64,000 bases of DNA, taken from assembly GCA_029844215.1 (NCBI GenBank), contig CM056728.1, positions 61,729,789 to 61,793,788 of the forward strand. Direction: 5' to 3'. Positions within the stretch are counted from its first letter, which is position 1, and each line of letters starts with the position of its first letter. The position numbers and the translations under genes were made by a program. The notes below the pieces were generated by a model. The model was given only the letters and a program-made list of their open reading frames with translations, ran no database searches and was not told the origin of the DNA. Source of the DNA: Przewalskia tangutica. Its lineage: Eukaryota; Streptophyta; Magnoliopsida; Solanales; Solanaceae. Shown piece after piece: positions 34,330 through 47,372 of the stretch.

Positions 34330-37282
34330 GGTGACATGTGTCACCTCACATTGGAAGGATTGTGGGCGTCCAAGGGACGATTTGGCTTAGTGGGGTTAGG
34401 TAGGATATTTTGTGAAAGTGTGTGGTAGATGGATAAGGTACACTTGGTTGAAATCTAGCCCTACACTTGCCTTACACTTGGATTAATCTTGGCCATTGGT
34501 TGGCCTTTGCTTGACCTATAAATACCCCCCTTAGTTGATGAACTTCTTCATCCAAAAATTGTCTATGTGTTGAACTTCCCTCCCTCCTCTTGTTGTTTTC
34601 GTCCACCACACCCCTCCCTTGAGAGCTCTAGCCGAGAGCAACCCCCCCTAGCCTAGTTGTGCTAGTCGAAATACTACCCCCCTTGGTAGAAATGTATTCT
34701 ACAAGTATTGTTATAATGCCCAAAATACTTTAGCCAAATACCTTGTAGTACTTTCCAAAGTACCCTTTATACGAAAAACCCGGAGAATACAATTATACTT
34801 TCCTTTAGCCACTAAACGAAACCCTAAGGAAATCTTCATTGTTGGTTGAAGTTATAAGTAGAAGTTGCGTAGAACTTCTAAGGGTTTCTTGAAGCGAATT
34901 GGAGCGCACGGGGTAGGAGCTAAACCTTGCTCAGGAGCGACATATAACTTGGATAATTTTGGGCTTATCGAGGTAAATATCTTGTCCCCCTATTGTAATT
35001 GGAAATTACATGATTGTTGAATATATAGTTGAAGTATACTATATATTTAGAATGAATATTGAATAGAACTAAGCGTAGTTCTTCGGCAATGTCTTTTGAC
35101 TTAAGCCTGAATAAGAATTGAACAGTAATCACATAGAAGGATAATAAAGAGAAGAACTGAACTGTAATTACATAGGGCTGTAGTACAGTAGACTTATGTA
35201 GCATTACTGTGTGGTAGAATTGTACACGTCCGGTTAGACGTGTTAACCCCCCTGGTTGGCTTGGTAGCCGGCCTCGATAGAGGAGGAGATTTACGCTGTC
35301 ATGGGGGGAGTCCGCCAAATTTTCTGTAGAATATGGAACGATGAGATCTAGATGTTAATAAGCACCTTGTGGCCTTATAGGTTGAAGTACTACGTGTGGT
35401 GCAATCTACGTGGCTTAAGGAGTAGCCGACGGTTTGAAGTACTTGGAGCGTTTTGCTATTAGTCGATACTCGTCGCGAGGTATGTGAACCTTTTCCTATC
35501 TCTTCTAGCATGATATGTGAACTATGTAGTACGGTGAGACGCATACGTGCTAAATGTATTTGATTGGTTTAAAACATAAAGTGTTATAACGGCTTTATGG
35601 GAAGTTGGTTATAATAGCTTTATGTAGGAAAGAAAATGCTTGGTTTTTAAAAGGTAATCGATTTGAATTATAAGCGGCTTGATATGTGTTAATAAAGAAC
35701 TTGAAGTATTTCAAAAGATTTTGAATCATTTTGAAAAAAGAGTAATACTTGGTTTTTGAAAACTTAAGAGTTATACTAGCTTTATGGGAAGTTAGGTATA
35801 ACGGCTTAAGAATGTTAAAAGGATTTCGGAAATGAGAATAAGTATCGAACGAACCACTGCAGCGTTAATAAAGGAAAATGTATTGACTAATGAATTATTG
35901 GTAAAACCAGTAGAAACCTCCATCTGCATAGAAGCTAAGATAAGACAAAATGATATTACATTTTCTAGATCATGGCTGCTGTAATAAGAATGTTATAAAC
36001 AAGAATAACCTACTCGCACGTAAGACATATATTACTCAGTTGTTCTAAAAAGGAATTAAGTGATCAAGATTATGAACTATGAAATCTTTCAAATAAGGAA
36101 ATTGAGTAATTGAAACTAGGCAAACTGGAACTTTAGGAAAAGGATGTTGTTACTTGATTTTGAAAAGGAATGTGTTCTGGTTTACTTAAAAACGTTGGTC
36201 ATTCTAATACTACGGGTATCGGGTGACTTTTGAAAAAGGGAAAGGATCTTTTAAAAGAACTTATCATGTGTAGTACTTGGGAGTAAAATCCGGACTTGGA
36301 TGAAAAATGAAAGTACCTTGAGACGTGTGAAACTTGCCTATGCTTGTTGTTGTGTAACTTGCCTATGCTTGTTGTGGTGTAACTTGCCTATGCTTGTTGT
36401 GTAACATGCCTATGCTTGTTGTTGTACTTGCCTAAGTTTGCGTATGATAGCTTTATCGCGGCGAGCATCGCATTTCTTCACCGAGTCCTACGGGACGGGC
36501 CGACACGATTTCATATCATCTTATACCGAGGCCCACCAGATGGGCCGGGACACGGATTTCATCTAAATCTACACCGAGTCCCACGAGATGGGCCGGGACA
36601 TGTATTCTACTGTACTTCTACACCGAGTCCCACGAACTGGGCCGGGACACGTATTCCATATAATTCGCACGTCCCATGAGGCGGCCGAGACATGTTACGA
36701 TAATAATCGATATATCTAGATCACGGCAGTGGCGAAGGAGTTTCACGTACGAGGATGACTTTGAGGCGTGAGTCACGACTTGACATGATCGCTTTTATAT
36801 TATGAATCGTAGTTTGGTTATCATACATGTCTCGCTTTTTATAGATCGTTATGATTTCATTTACTGATTTTACGCTTTCACATACTTGGTACTTGCATCG
36901 ACCTCCTTCGGGCTGCATTCATGCCGCAGTGAGGTACATCGGTCTTGATCCTCGCCTTAGGATCACATTTCGTGTTGAAAGCTGCTTCCTTCGAGGCTTA
37001 TCTTTGCAGTTTCCACGAGTTGTAGTCTCTGTACATTCTGTGGTATGGCGGCCCCGTCCCCGCTATTGTTGTTGTAAAAATCTTAGAGGTCTTGAGTTGT
37101 GGCGTGTGGTTGTAAAAAGGATAACTGTCGGTTTTATGTATATATACCAAGGCAACTGCTTGGTTGGCCTGTTTATTTATCATGTCTCTCATTTCATGTT
37201 TAAAGTTTTTATTTCCGCGGTTTTCTCCGAGGTTGTATCACTGGTGCCCGGTAGGCACGACCACGCCCGTTCGGTCGTGACA
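34330..37282 (+). mobile_element. 5' LTR of element B, remainder
   Basis: Continues the B LTR from the U3 dyad (GGTGACATGTGTCACC, about 34330-34346) through TATAAATA (34517-34524), GTTATAAC motifs (about 35583-35620), the GTGTAACTTGCCTATGC repeat (36325-36430), a second repeat (36476-36690) and the hairpin block, to TCGTGACA at 37282. Confidence 0.93.
36476..36690 (+). repeat. About 55-bp tandem repeat in LTR of B
   Basis: Four imperfect copies of CCGAGTCCCACGAGATGGGC followed by CGGGACACGTATTTCATAT. The 3' LTR has the same array at about 42055-42275, in cleaner form. Confidence 0.85.
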
Positions 37283-37286
37283 AAAG

Positions 37287-37300
37287 TGGTATCGAGCGAT
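37287..37300 (+). promoter_or_regulatory. Primer-binding site of element B
   Basis: TGGTATCGAGCG starts 5 bp after the LTR end, as in A and E. The same A is missing compared with the initiator-Met complement. Confidence 0.8.
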
Positions 37301-37342
37301 TAGTCTCGGAAAGTGTCTACGCACCGTGTTCAGTAGAGTCTT

Positions 37343-37376
37343 GATTATCGGTGTGTTGTGCACCACATCTATAATC
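37343..37376 (+). promoter_or_regulatory. Leader hairpin with GTGCAC loop (DIS-like), element B
   Basis: Same fold as in A: GATTAT/ATAATC and GGTGTG/CACATC with loop TTGTGCAC. The palindromic hexamer is at 37358-37363. It lies upstream of the gag ATG at 37486. Confidence 0.6.
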
Positions 37377-37485
37377 GTGAGGCTATATGACATTTAGGAT
37401 TGGTTTCCATTCTTCTCATTACGAGATCGTGCCTTAGCCGTGTGTTGTAAGTTGGACCCTCCGACGTGTTTCGTTTTTACCGATT

Positions 37486-38748
37486 ATGCCTCGCGCAAGG
37501 CAACCAGTGGCCCGTGGCAAGGCAAGGCGGAGCTGTTGGTGTGATTCAGAGGAGTACGAGGGCGCAGGCCCGGTCAGTACCTGAGATAGTGCTTCAGACG
37601 GCGAGTTTTGCGACGCCGCCAGCACCAGCAGAGTTTAGAACCGCAGCGATGGGCGCCGAGACGACAAGACACGAGCCTCCACCCCACACCGAGCGGGGAG
37701 ACGGGTCACAAAGAGATGGCCCGATTATTGGCCGTGGTGGCCGATATGAGGATAGGCCGACGCAGTTAGCCCAAAGAGCACCGATGGTTCACCCTAGATC
37801 AGATAATTTGAGGCTACGGGATTTCCTGAGTTGTAGCCCGCCAGAGTTCTACGGGTCGAGGCCTGAGGATGATCCGCAGGAGTTCATCCGACAGTTACAG
37901 CGGATCATGAGAGTGATCAAGGCTTCAGAGACCGAGTCAGTGACCTTCGGTTCGCATCGGCTGCGTGATACTGCAGTCGACTGGTTTGATTCGTGGGAGA
38001 TGTCCCGAGGAGAGCATGCGCTCCCCGCAGGTTGGGACGAGTTCTCAAAGGCATTTCTTGCATACTTATTGCCTCCACAGATGAGGAGGGCTCGGGCCGA
38101 CAGATTTTTGACGTTGAGGCAGGATCGCGCATTTGCCAGGAGTACAATGTGGAGTTCGACTCATTAGCTCGGTATGTCCCCGTATTGGTAGCTAGTATGG
38201 AGGATAGAGTACACCGCTACGTCACCAGGCTAGATGATTACTTGGCAGAGGCTTGTTCGGGAGTAGCTCTCCAGCCGGGCATGGACATTGCCCGCATGCA
38301 GGCTCATGCACTAGGATGTGAGGCACGGAGGGATCGACGGAATGACCGAGATCAGCAGAAGAGGGCCAGGACAGCAGGGTCCTTTGGTAACTTTCGAGGC
38401 GGACCGCCAAGAAGAAAGTTAGTTATGTACCTCCGCCAAGATGAGTGGTCCTCCATTGTCTTCGTGACGTTCGGTATTCGAGCTGGTCGAGGCCCTGTGG
38501 CTTCGTTCAGTGTGTACATGAGTTCTAACCAGCAGGTTCGAGTTTTCCTCGGTGCACGATGCGGCAGGCGTCATCCCGGGGAATGTCGTCTTTTTACTGG
38601 TGCTTGTTTTGCCTGCGGCCGTCAGGGCCATGTGACGAGGAACTGTCCTAGTAGGAAGGATGCAGGCAACATGACTCAGCCTACCGGATCAGTGGCAGGT
38701 TCATCGCCTTCTACAGTTATGCACCCTGCAGGGCAGACCTATGATTAG
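37486..38748 (+). pseudogene. gag: Near full-length gag of element B (two or more frameshifts)
   Basis: This is the best preserved Gag here, about 420 codons. The ATG at 37486 gives MPRARQPVARGK and a DSEEYEGAGP stretch. A shift before about 37590 leads to the main frame (to 38167), with the Gag core: LRDFLSCSPPEFYGSRPEDD, PQEFIRQLQRIMRVIKASE, TAVDWFDSWE, WDEFSKAFLAYLLPPQMR. A second shift near 38130-38160 leads to the frame ending at a stop at 38748, with QEYNVEFDSLARYVP, MEDRVHRYVTRLDDYLAEA and the zinc knuckles at about 38560-38648 (second one CFACGRQGHVTRNC). No protease or pol follows. If the shifts are sequence errors, the gene could be intact. Confidence 0.9.
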
Positions 38749-39685
38749 GGTGGAGCGGTAGCTTCAGGTATATCCTTAACCCTTTAGAGATTTGTATGCG
38801 TGATAAGATGGCCTTATTATTGTGTGCTATGTTCGGATAGCGTTGTGTTGTTTATGAGTTAGAAAACATGGTTAGTTGAAAGGATTAGTATGGGGGCATG
38901 GAAAGTGTGAACCTTAGAGTATTACAGTTGAGACCTTAGATGTAAGGCCGTCTGGAGTACAAGATTTTTGCAAGTGATCCTTGTCAGGGTGCATTTTATG
39001 CCTAGAATGTATTGTGTGATAAGTCCCTGGGTAGTGTGGAATGGAAGTGGTAGCTTTCATGACCTGTATAGGTAAGATTGTTCCGGACCGGGGAACAAGA
39101 GTCACGCGCGTTAAGTGGGTCGGGTTGGGGCCATGCTGCGCCAACCCGCGCCTGCTTCGGCGCTGGGTCACCGGGTGGTCCCGCCAGATGGTAGGGTCAC
39201 GAGGGTGCTAGGCCCAAGTTTAGATGACCATCGTGTGAGTTCGTGGGTACGTTCGACCAGAATCAGTTCGTGAAGGCCGAGAATGGCCTTAGAGGAAATC
39301 GAGGTTAGTAAGATGAACAAGTTTGGAGGTAGTAACTCCAAGGGTTGGAAACAGAAACGTGGACGGAAGTGTGGTACGGATACTAAAAAGAGTTCGAGTG
39401 TTCGAGAAGGGTACAACGAGATAGGGGAGAAGTGAACGTGTGTGATCGTTTCTTTTGTGAAATGAAGGTGCGAATGGATTATATTTTAGACCTTGGTGGG
39501 AACTTTTGTGATAAACAGAGGTGATTCCTCGTTGGCTTGGATTTGGGTTCTCGCGCGCATGTTATTTTTGTGGCCAGGTGTGGCATGTCTGGTTTCGTAA
39601 GTATAGTAGTGAAGGCTATACCGGCACGTGTTGTTTTGAGACTGAGAAGGAACATTCGGGACGAATGTTTCTAAGGGGGGAAGAA
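38749..39685 (+). other. 3' non-coding internal region and PPT of element B
   Basis: About 940 bp without coding signal. It includes the conserved GTGGTCCCGCCAGATGGTAG / GGGTCACGAGGGTGCTAGG block (39174-39215), the hairpin AACATTCG/CGAATGTT (39651-39669) and a PPT CTAAGGGGGGAAGAA (39671-39685). Confidence 0.75.
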
Positions 39686-42600
39686 TGTTATACCCCGTAT
39701 TTCCAGAGTATGTACGTAAGGACGTACGTAGAAATTTGAGCCTTAAAGATTAGGCAAGAACGAAATTTTGTGCACAAGTGCCGAAAAGAGTCGTTTTTCG
39801 ACGAAACGTTTCCACAGCTTACGTAGGGAAAATTCCGGCTATGTCATTTTTAATTTTTGCGGATTTTTCCGAGAGACGAAACATTTTGGACCAACGGAGG
39901 TGACATGTGTCACCTCACATTGAAGGACTTGTGGGCGTCCAAGGGACGATTTGGCTTAGTGGGGTTAGGTAGGATATTTTGTGAAAGTGTGTGGTAGATG
40001 GATAAGGTACACTTGGTTGAAATCTAGCCCTACACTTGCCTTACACTTGGATTAATCTTGGCCATTGGTTGGCCTTTGCTTGACCTATAAATACCCCCCT
40101 TAGTTGATGAACTTCTTCATCCAAAAATTGTCTAAGTCTTGAAAATCCCTCCCTCTCCCTCTTGTTGTTTTCGTCCACCACACCCCCCTCCCCTTTGAGA
40201 GCTCTAGCCGAGAGCAACCCCCCCTAGCCTAGTTGTGCTAGTCGAAATACTACCCCCCTTGGTAGAAATGTATTCTACAAGTATTGTTATAATGCCCAAA
40301 ATACTTTAGCCAAATACCTTGTAGTACTTTCTAAAGTACCCTTTATACGAAAAACCCGGAGAATACGATTATACTTTCCTTTAGCCACTAAACGAAACCC
40401 TAAGGAAATCTTCATTGTTGGTTGAAGTTATAAGTAGAAGTTGCGTAGAACTTCTAAGGGTTTCTTGAAGCGAATTGGAGCGCACGGGGTAGGAGCTAAA
40501 CCTTGCTCAGGAGCGACATATAACTTGGATAATTTTGGGCTTATCGAGGTAAATATCTTGTCCCCCTATTGTAATTGGAAATTACATGATTGTTGAATAT
40601 ATAGTTGAAGTATACTATATATTTAGAATGAATATTGAATAGAACTAAGCGTAGTTCTTCGGCAATGTCTTTTGACTTAAGCCTGAATAAGAATTGAACA
40701 GTAATCACATAGAAGGATAATAAAGAGAAGAATCGAATCAGAATTACATGGATCGTAGAGTACATGAGACTTATGTAGCATTACCGTGGTAGAATTGTAC
40801 ACGTCCGGTTAGGCGTGTTAACCCCGTCGGGCTTGGTAGCCACCTCGATGAAGGAGAGATTTACGCCGCCATGTGCGGGGAGGTGCTGCCAAATTTTCTG
40901 TAGAATATGGAACGATGAGATCTAGATGTTAATGCGCCTTGTGGCCTTATTGGTTGAAGTACTACGTGTGGTGCAATCACGTGGCTTAAGGAGTAGCCGA
41001 CGGTTTGAAGTACTTGGAGCGTTTTGCTATTAGTCGATACTCGTCGCGAGGTATGTGAACCTCTTCCTATCTCTTCTAGCATGATATGTGTGAACTATGT
41101 AGTACGGTAGACGTACATGTGCTAAATGTATTTGATTGGTTTAAAACATAAAGTGTTATAACGGCTTTATGGGAAGTTGGTTATAATAGCTTTATGTAGG
41201 AAAGAAAATGCTTTGTGGTTTTTAAAAGGTAACTGATTTGAATTATAAGCGCTTGGTATGTGTTAATAAAGAACTTGAAGTATTTCAAAAGATTTTTGAA
41301 TCATTTTGAAAAAAGAGTAATACTTGGTTTTTGAAAACTTAAGAGTTATACTAGCTTTATGGGAAGTTAGGTATAACGGCTTAAGAATGTTAAAAGGATT
41401 TCGGAAATGAGAATAAGTATCGAACGAACCACTGCAGCGTTAATAAAGGAAAATGTATTGACTAATGAATTATTGGTAAAACCAGTAGAAACCTCAATCT
41501 GCATAGAAGCTAAGATAAGACAAAATGATATTACATTTTCTAGATCATGGCTGCTGTAATAAGAATGTTATAAACAAGAATAACCTACTCGCACGTAAGA
41601 CATATATTACTCAGTTGTTCTAAAAAGGAATTAAGTGATCAAGATTATGAACTATGAAATCTTTCAAATAAGGAAATTGAGTAATTGAAACTAGGCAAAC
41701 TGGAACTTTAGGAAAAGGATGTTGTTACTTGATTTTGAAAAGGAATGTGTTCTGGTTTACTTAAAAACGTTGGTCATTCTAATACTACGGGTATCGGGTG
41801 ACTTTTGAAAAAGGGAAAGGATCTTTTAAAAGAACTTATCATGTGTAGTACTTGGGAGTAAAATCCGGACTTGGATGAAAAATGAAAGTACCTTGAGACG
41901 TGTGAAACTTGCCTATGCTTGTTGTTGTGTAACTTGCCTATGCTTGTTGTGGTGTAACTTGCCTATGCTTGTTGTTGTGTAACATGCCTATGCTTGTTGT
42001 TGTACTTGCCTAAGTTTGCGTATGATAGCTTTATCGTGCGAGCACTGTACTTCTTCATCGAGTCCCATGGGATGGGCCGGGACACGTATTTCATATCATC
42101 TTATACCGAGTCCCACAAGATGGGCCGGGACACGTATTTCATATAAATCTACACCGAGTCCCACGAGATGGCCGACACGATTCTATCAGCATTTCTACAC
42201 CGAGTCCCACGAACTGGGCCGGGACACGTATTCCATATAATTCGTTACCGGGTCCCATGAGGCGGGCCGAGACATGTTACGTATAATACTGATATATCTA
42301 GACTGCCGACAGTGAGGAATGAGTTTCACGGGCATGAGGGATGACTTTGAGGGCGTGAGTCCCTGACTTGACATGACTGCTTTTATATTATGAACTGTAG
42401 TTTGGTTATCATACATGTCTCCTGCTTTTATAGATCGTTATGATTTCATTTACGATTTTACGCCACATACTTGGTACTGTTATCTTGACCTCTCGGCCGC
42501 TGCGTTCATGCCGCAGTAGAGGTACATCGGTCTTGATCCTCGCTCTTAGGATCACATTTCAGCGTGTTGAAAGCTCCGTTCCTTCGAGGCTTATCTTTGG

Positions 42601-42890
42601 TAGGTTTCCACGAGTTGTAGTCTCTTGTACATTCAGGTATGGCGGCCCGCCCGTCATTGTTGTTGTAAAAATCTTAGAGGTCTCAGAGCATCACAAGTGT
42701 GGTTGTAAAAGGATAACTGTTCGGGTTTTATGTATATATACTGAAGGCAACTGTTTTGGTTGGCCTGTTTATTTATCATGTCTCTCATTTCATGTTTAAA
42801 GTTTTTATTTCCGCTGGTTTTCTCTGAGGTTGTATCACTAGGGTGCCCGGGGTAAGGCACCAGTCACGGGCCCGGGTTCGGGTCGTGACA
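39686..42890 (+). mobile_element. 3' LTR of element B
   Basis: 3205 bp, TGTTATACCCCG to GGGTCGTGACA. TATAAATA is at 40086-40093. It is uninterrupted, so it serves as the template that proves the split 5' LTR is one LTR. The last 50 bp fold as GGTGCC/GGCACC and GTCACG/CGTGAC hairpins. TSD CCCTC follows. Confidence 0.95.
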
Positions 42891-42895
42891 CCCTC

Positions 42896-43866
42896 ATCGT
42901 ATAAGCATGGCCATGGAGTAATGATCGTACATAACGTGCCCCCGGAATCCCTCATCGTAGGCGCAGTTCTTCATGGGGAGCTAGCCCATGGAGTAATAAT
43001 ATAACATGCCCCCGGAATCCCTCATCGTAGACGCATGTCTTCATGGGGAGCTAGCCCATGGAGTAAAATATAACATGGTCGCATGCCCCGGAATCCCTCA
43101 TCGTATAAGCATGGCCATGGAGTAATGAAACGCCCGGGCATCTAAACCGCATCCTGGCTGCATGCCCCGGAATCCCTCATCGTATAAGCATGGCCAAGAT
43201 CAATCACAATGGAAGCATACCCGTGGAATCCTCCGTCACGGCCGGTATGTCCAAGTAAATTCACAACAAGTCAGCCGGCCCTCCAACTGAGAGACGCGGT
43301 AACATAGTAATACCACCAAAGGCTATCACAACTAGCATAGACAAGTTTAACATACTTTTAGACTTTCATTTTATGACAACAATTCCGGGTTTTAACCCCA
43401 ATATACTACGTACTTAAATTCTTTCAAAAGATCCATTTCTTTTACAAAGGTCACACGATACCCGTAGTATCAAAATAGAGTGATTATCATTTTAAGTAAA
43501 CCAAAACAATTTCCATACCTTCTTTTTAAATAAACCAAGACAATACTATGCCTTCTTTTTAAACCAACTTAAGACAAAACCATGCCTTCCTATTAAACAA
43601 AAACACATCAATTCCTCAAGTCTCTTTTCTTTTAGAAATAAAGTTCCTTACTTTGGAATTTAAGAAAATTAATACTTGTTTATAATGATTCTTATTAAGC
43701 AGCCATGATCTATAAAATGTAATACAATTTTGTTTTATCTTAGCTTCTATGCAGATGGAGGATTCTACTTGTTTTAATATAATTATTTGTCATTACATTT
43801 TCCTTTATTATCGCTGCAATGGCTTGTTCGATACTTATTCCCATTTCCGAAATCAATATAACTTAT
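42896..43866 (-). mobile_element. 3' LTR of element D, middle segment
   Basis: Continues the D LTR after element B with repeats of CCCCCGGAATCCCTCATCG and CTTCATGGGGAGCTAGCCC (42900-43200), then conserved leader. It is broken at 43866 by solo LTR Z after TSD CTTAT. Confidence 0.9.
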
Positions 43867-46800
43867 TGTCACGACCCGACCTCGGGCCCGCGACTGGTGC
43901 CTTACCCCGGGCACCCTAGTGATAATACATCAGAGAAAAACCAGCGGAAATAAAAACTTACAGATATGAAACAATGAAATATAAGAAACAGGCTAACCAA
44001 AACGGTCACCTTTCTGTATATATATCAAAACCGAACAGTTACGTTCTTTACAAACCCTGCCCACAACAGTACTACAGACCTCTAAGAGTTTTTTTATAAC
44101 AACTATGACAGGACAGGGCCCCGCCATACCCCTGAATGTACAAGTACCTACAACGACAGGGGACTATACCAAAAGATAAGCCTCCGGAGAAACGGAGCTT
44201 CCCAATACGCAGAACCGTGATCCTATGAGCGAGGATCAACAACCAGTGTACCTCTACCTGCGGCATTTAACGCACCCAAGCGAGGTCAAGATAACAGGTA
44301 CCAAGTATGTGAAACTGAAAATACTGTAATGAAATCATAATAGTCTATATAAAACAGGAGACATGTATGATAACCAAACTACAGTACACAATGTATAAGC
44401 AGTCATGTCAAGTCAGGGACTTACGCCCTCAAAGTCATCGTGCCCGTGGAACTCCTTCCTCATCGGGCAGCCTATGACATAAATCATACTCACGTGACGC
44501 GCCTGCGGCATCCTACCTCACCGCTACATACATATACAATACATATATATATACCTCCCGCTCGTGATTCCTCCATCACCGCTTCAGCAGTAGTGTAACA
44601 TATAACCAGTGACACGCCCGTGGCATCCTACCTCACCGTCTGCATACATATACAATACATATATATATATAACATGCCCCCGGAATACCTCATCGGTGTA
44701 GACACGTCTTCATGGGGAGCTAGCCCATGGAGTAATAATCGATATACCATGCCCCTAATCCTCATCGGTGTAGACAGGTCTTCATAGGGAGCTAGCCCAT
44801 GGAGTAATAATCGTATATAACATGCCCCCGAAATCCCTCATCGGTGTAGACACGTCTTCATGGGGAGCTAGCCCATGGAGTAATAATAATGGACGCATGC
44901 CCCCGGAATCCCTCATCGGTGTAGACATGTCCATGTAACAACAACAATGGAAGCATACCCGTGGAATCCTCCGTCACTGCCGGTACGTCCAATAAAACGT
45001 CCGGGCATCTAACCCGCATCCTGGTCGCATGCCCCGGCATCCCTCATCTTATAAGCATGGCCAAGATCAATCACAATGGAAGCATACCCGTGGAATCCTC
45101 TGTCACTGCCGGTACGTCCAATAAATTCACTACAAGTCAGCCGGCCCTCCAACCGAGAGACGCGGTAACATAGTAATACCACCAAAGGCTATCACAACTT
45201 GCATAGGCAAATTTAACATACTCTTAGACTTCCATTTTATGACAACAAATCCAGGTTTTAACCCCAAGGTACTATGTACTTAAATTCTTTCAAAAGATCC
45301 ATTTCTTTTACAAAGGTCATACGATACCCGTAGTAGCAAAATAGAGTGACTATCATTTTAAGTAAACCAAAACAATTTTCATACCTTCTTTTCGAATAAA
45401 CCAAGACAATACCATGCCTTCTTTTAAAACCAACTTAAGGCAAAACCATGCCTTCCTATTAAACAAAAACACTTCAATTTCTCAAGTCTCTCTCTTTTAT
45501 AAATCAAGTTCCTTACTTTGGAATTTAAGAAAATTAATACTTGTTCATAATGATTCTTATTAAAGTAGCCATGATCTATAAAATGTAATACAATTTTGTC
45601 TTATCTTAGCTTCTATGCAGATGGAAGATTCTACTTGTTTTAATATAATTATTTGTCATTACATTTTCCTTTATTAACGTTGCAATGGCTTGTTCGATAG
45701 TTATTCCCATTTCCGAAATCAATATAACTTATTCCTTTTTCTTTTTTGATCAAGTACTCATTTCTCACGAATGAGGTTTCACCACTTTCTAACACAATTC
45801 AAGTTCTTCACATTTCATATCAAGTCAAATATAAGTCAAGTCTCTTATCTTTTAAAATCAATAAACCATTCTTTTACCTACATAAAGTCGTTATATTTAA
45901 CTTCCCATAAAGCCATTATAACACTTTATGTTTTAAACCAACCAAATTCGTTTAGCACACGTACGTCTACCGTACTACATAGTTCACAACAATCATGCTA
46001 GAAAGGATAGGAAGAGGTTCACATACCTCGCGACGATTATCGACAAATAGCAAAATGCTCCAAAGTACTATAACCCTGCTAGCCTTTTCCACCCTTCAAG
46101 TAGAATACGCTACTCGTAGAACTTCAACCTATAATGGTCATAAAACGTCTATTAACTTCTAGATCTCTTCGTAGAACATTTCTAAGTACAAGGTTCCTTA
46201 TTCTACGGAAAATTCGGCAGCACCTCCCCTGCAATTACTTACCACCACCTCTTTCAAGGCTCGATACCAATAGCCAACAACTCAAAGGGGGTTACACGCC
46301 TACTGGACGTGTACAAAACTACCCCACAGTAATACTACACAAGTCATCAGAATACACCCAATGTAAATACGATCAATTCTTTATAAACATCCTTCCATAT
46401 ATCTTATACTCAATTCTAAACCACTACAATATGTAATCTCCAATTACAATAGAAGGACAAAGATCATTACCTCGATAAGCCCAAAATTATCCAAGATTAA
46501 TAAGTCGATCCTGAGCAACGTTTAGCTCCTATTCCTTACGCTCCAATCCGCTCCAAGCAACCCTTAGAAGTTTCTAAACAACTTCTCTTAACACTTCATC
46601 CAAGCTATGAAGATTTTCCTAGGGTTTCATTTGCGTCTAAAGGAATAAAGTAGTATTTCCGGGCTCATATGTTGGTATTACTTTAGAATACTACAAGGGA
46701 CACTAGGCTAAGGTATTTGGGATTTATACCACAACAATTGAAGTATTTCTACACAAAGTGGGGGAGGGTGGACGAAATCACAACAAGGGAGGGAGTATAT

Positions 46801-47367
46801 ATTTTTGCCTTGGAAACTCTTAAGTGTGGATGAATTAAGTCTTGCACTCAAGGGGTATTTATAGAACAATCAATGACCAAGATTAAAGCAAGTGTGTGGT
46901 AGATCTTGGGACATGTGTGTGTGCCACAAGCCACTTGTCCAAGCAAGACAAGTGGCTAGCCACATGTCAAGGAAAATCGGCCCAAGAGGCCAAGTGTCAT
47001 GCCAATTCGGCCAAGGCCACCTAAGGGGGTGACACGTGTCTCCCCCTACTCGTCCAAAATATTTCATCTCCCGAAAATATCCAAAATATCGAAAATCTCG
47101 AAAACAAAGTGGGCCCCACAAAACCGTAAATTTTCCCCGTGGGCCCCACGTGACCAATTCCGGAAATAAAATTCCATAATTCTCTAATATTCCAAGAAGT
47201 CCGAATACCAAATCTGGGAATCCAATTCCCATTAACGAACCTTTTTCCTTCACAAAATCCGGAAACTTTTCCGTCGAAAAATCACATCTTTTCTTCCTTT
47301 CCAATTTAATGTCGTATTCTCGTACGTACGTCCTTATATACATACCCTGGAACTACGGGGTGTAACA
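43867..47367 (-). mobile_element. Solo LTR Z, type B, in 3' LTR of D
   Basis: Minus-strand LTR of 3501 bp, TGTTACACCCCGTAGTTCC (47367) to CGTGACA (43867), flanked by the perfect TSD CTTAT (43862-43866, 47368-47372). It contains the repeat slot (44680-45130), GTTATAAC motifs (about 45885-45935), TATAAATA (rc, about 46856) and the dyad near 47026-47045. No internal region remains. Confidence 0.95.
44680..45130 (-). repeat. Tandem repeats in solo LTR Z
   Basis: Four copies (starts near 44685, 44749, 44821, 44896) of a 64-75-bp unit with CATGCCCCCGGAATCCCTC, GGTGTAGACACGTC and GGGGAGCTAGCCCATGGAG. A GCATACCCGTGGAATCCTC unit is then duplicated about 130 bp apart (44952, 45082). Confidence 0.85.
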
Positions 47368-47372
47368 CTTAT

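Larger units (their letters stand above)
25155..42890 (+). mobile_element. Complete gag-only element B with element A nested in its 5' LTR
   Basis: The element runs from TGTTATACCCCG (25155) to GGGTCGTGACA (42890) with perfect TSD CCCTC (25150-25154, 42891-42895). Subtracting element A, the 5' LTR is 25155-25364 plus 34330-37282 (about 3.16 kb), the internal region 37283-39685 (2403 bp) and the 3' LTR 39686-42890 (3205 bp). The two outer pieces match the 3' LTR continuously across the A insertion point. It has gag but no pol. Confidence 0.95.
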
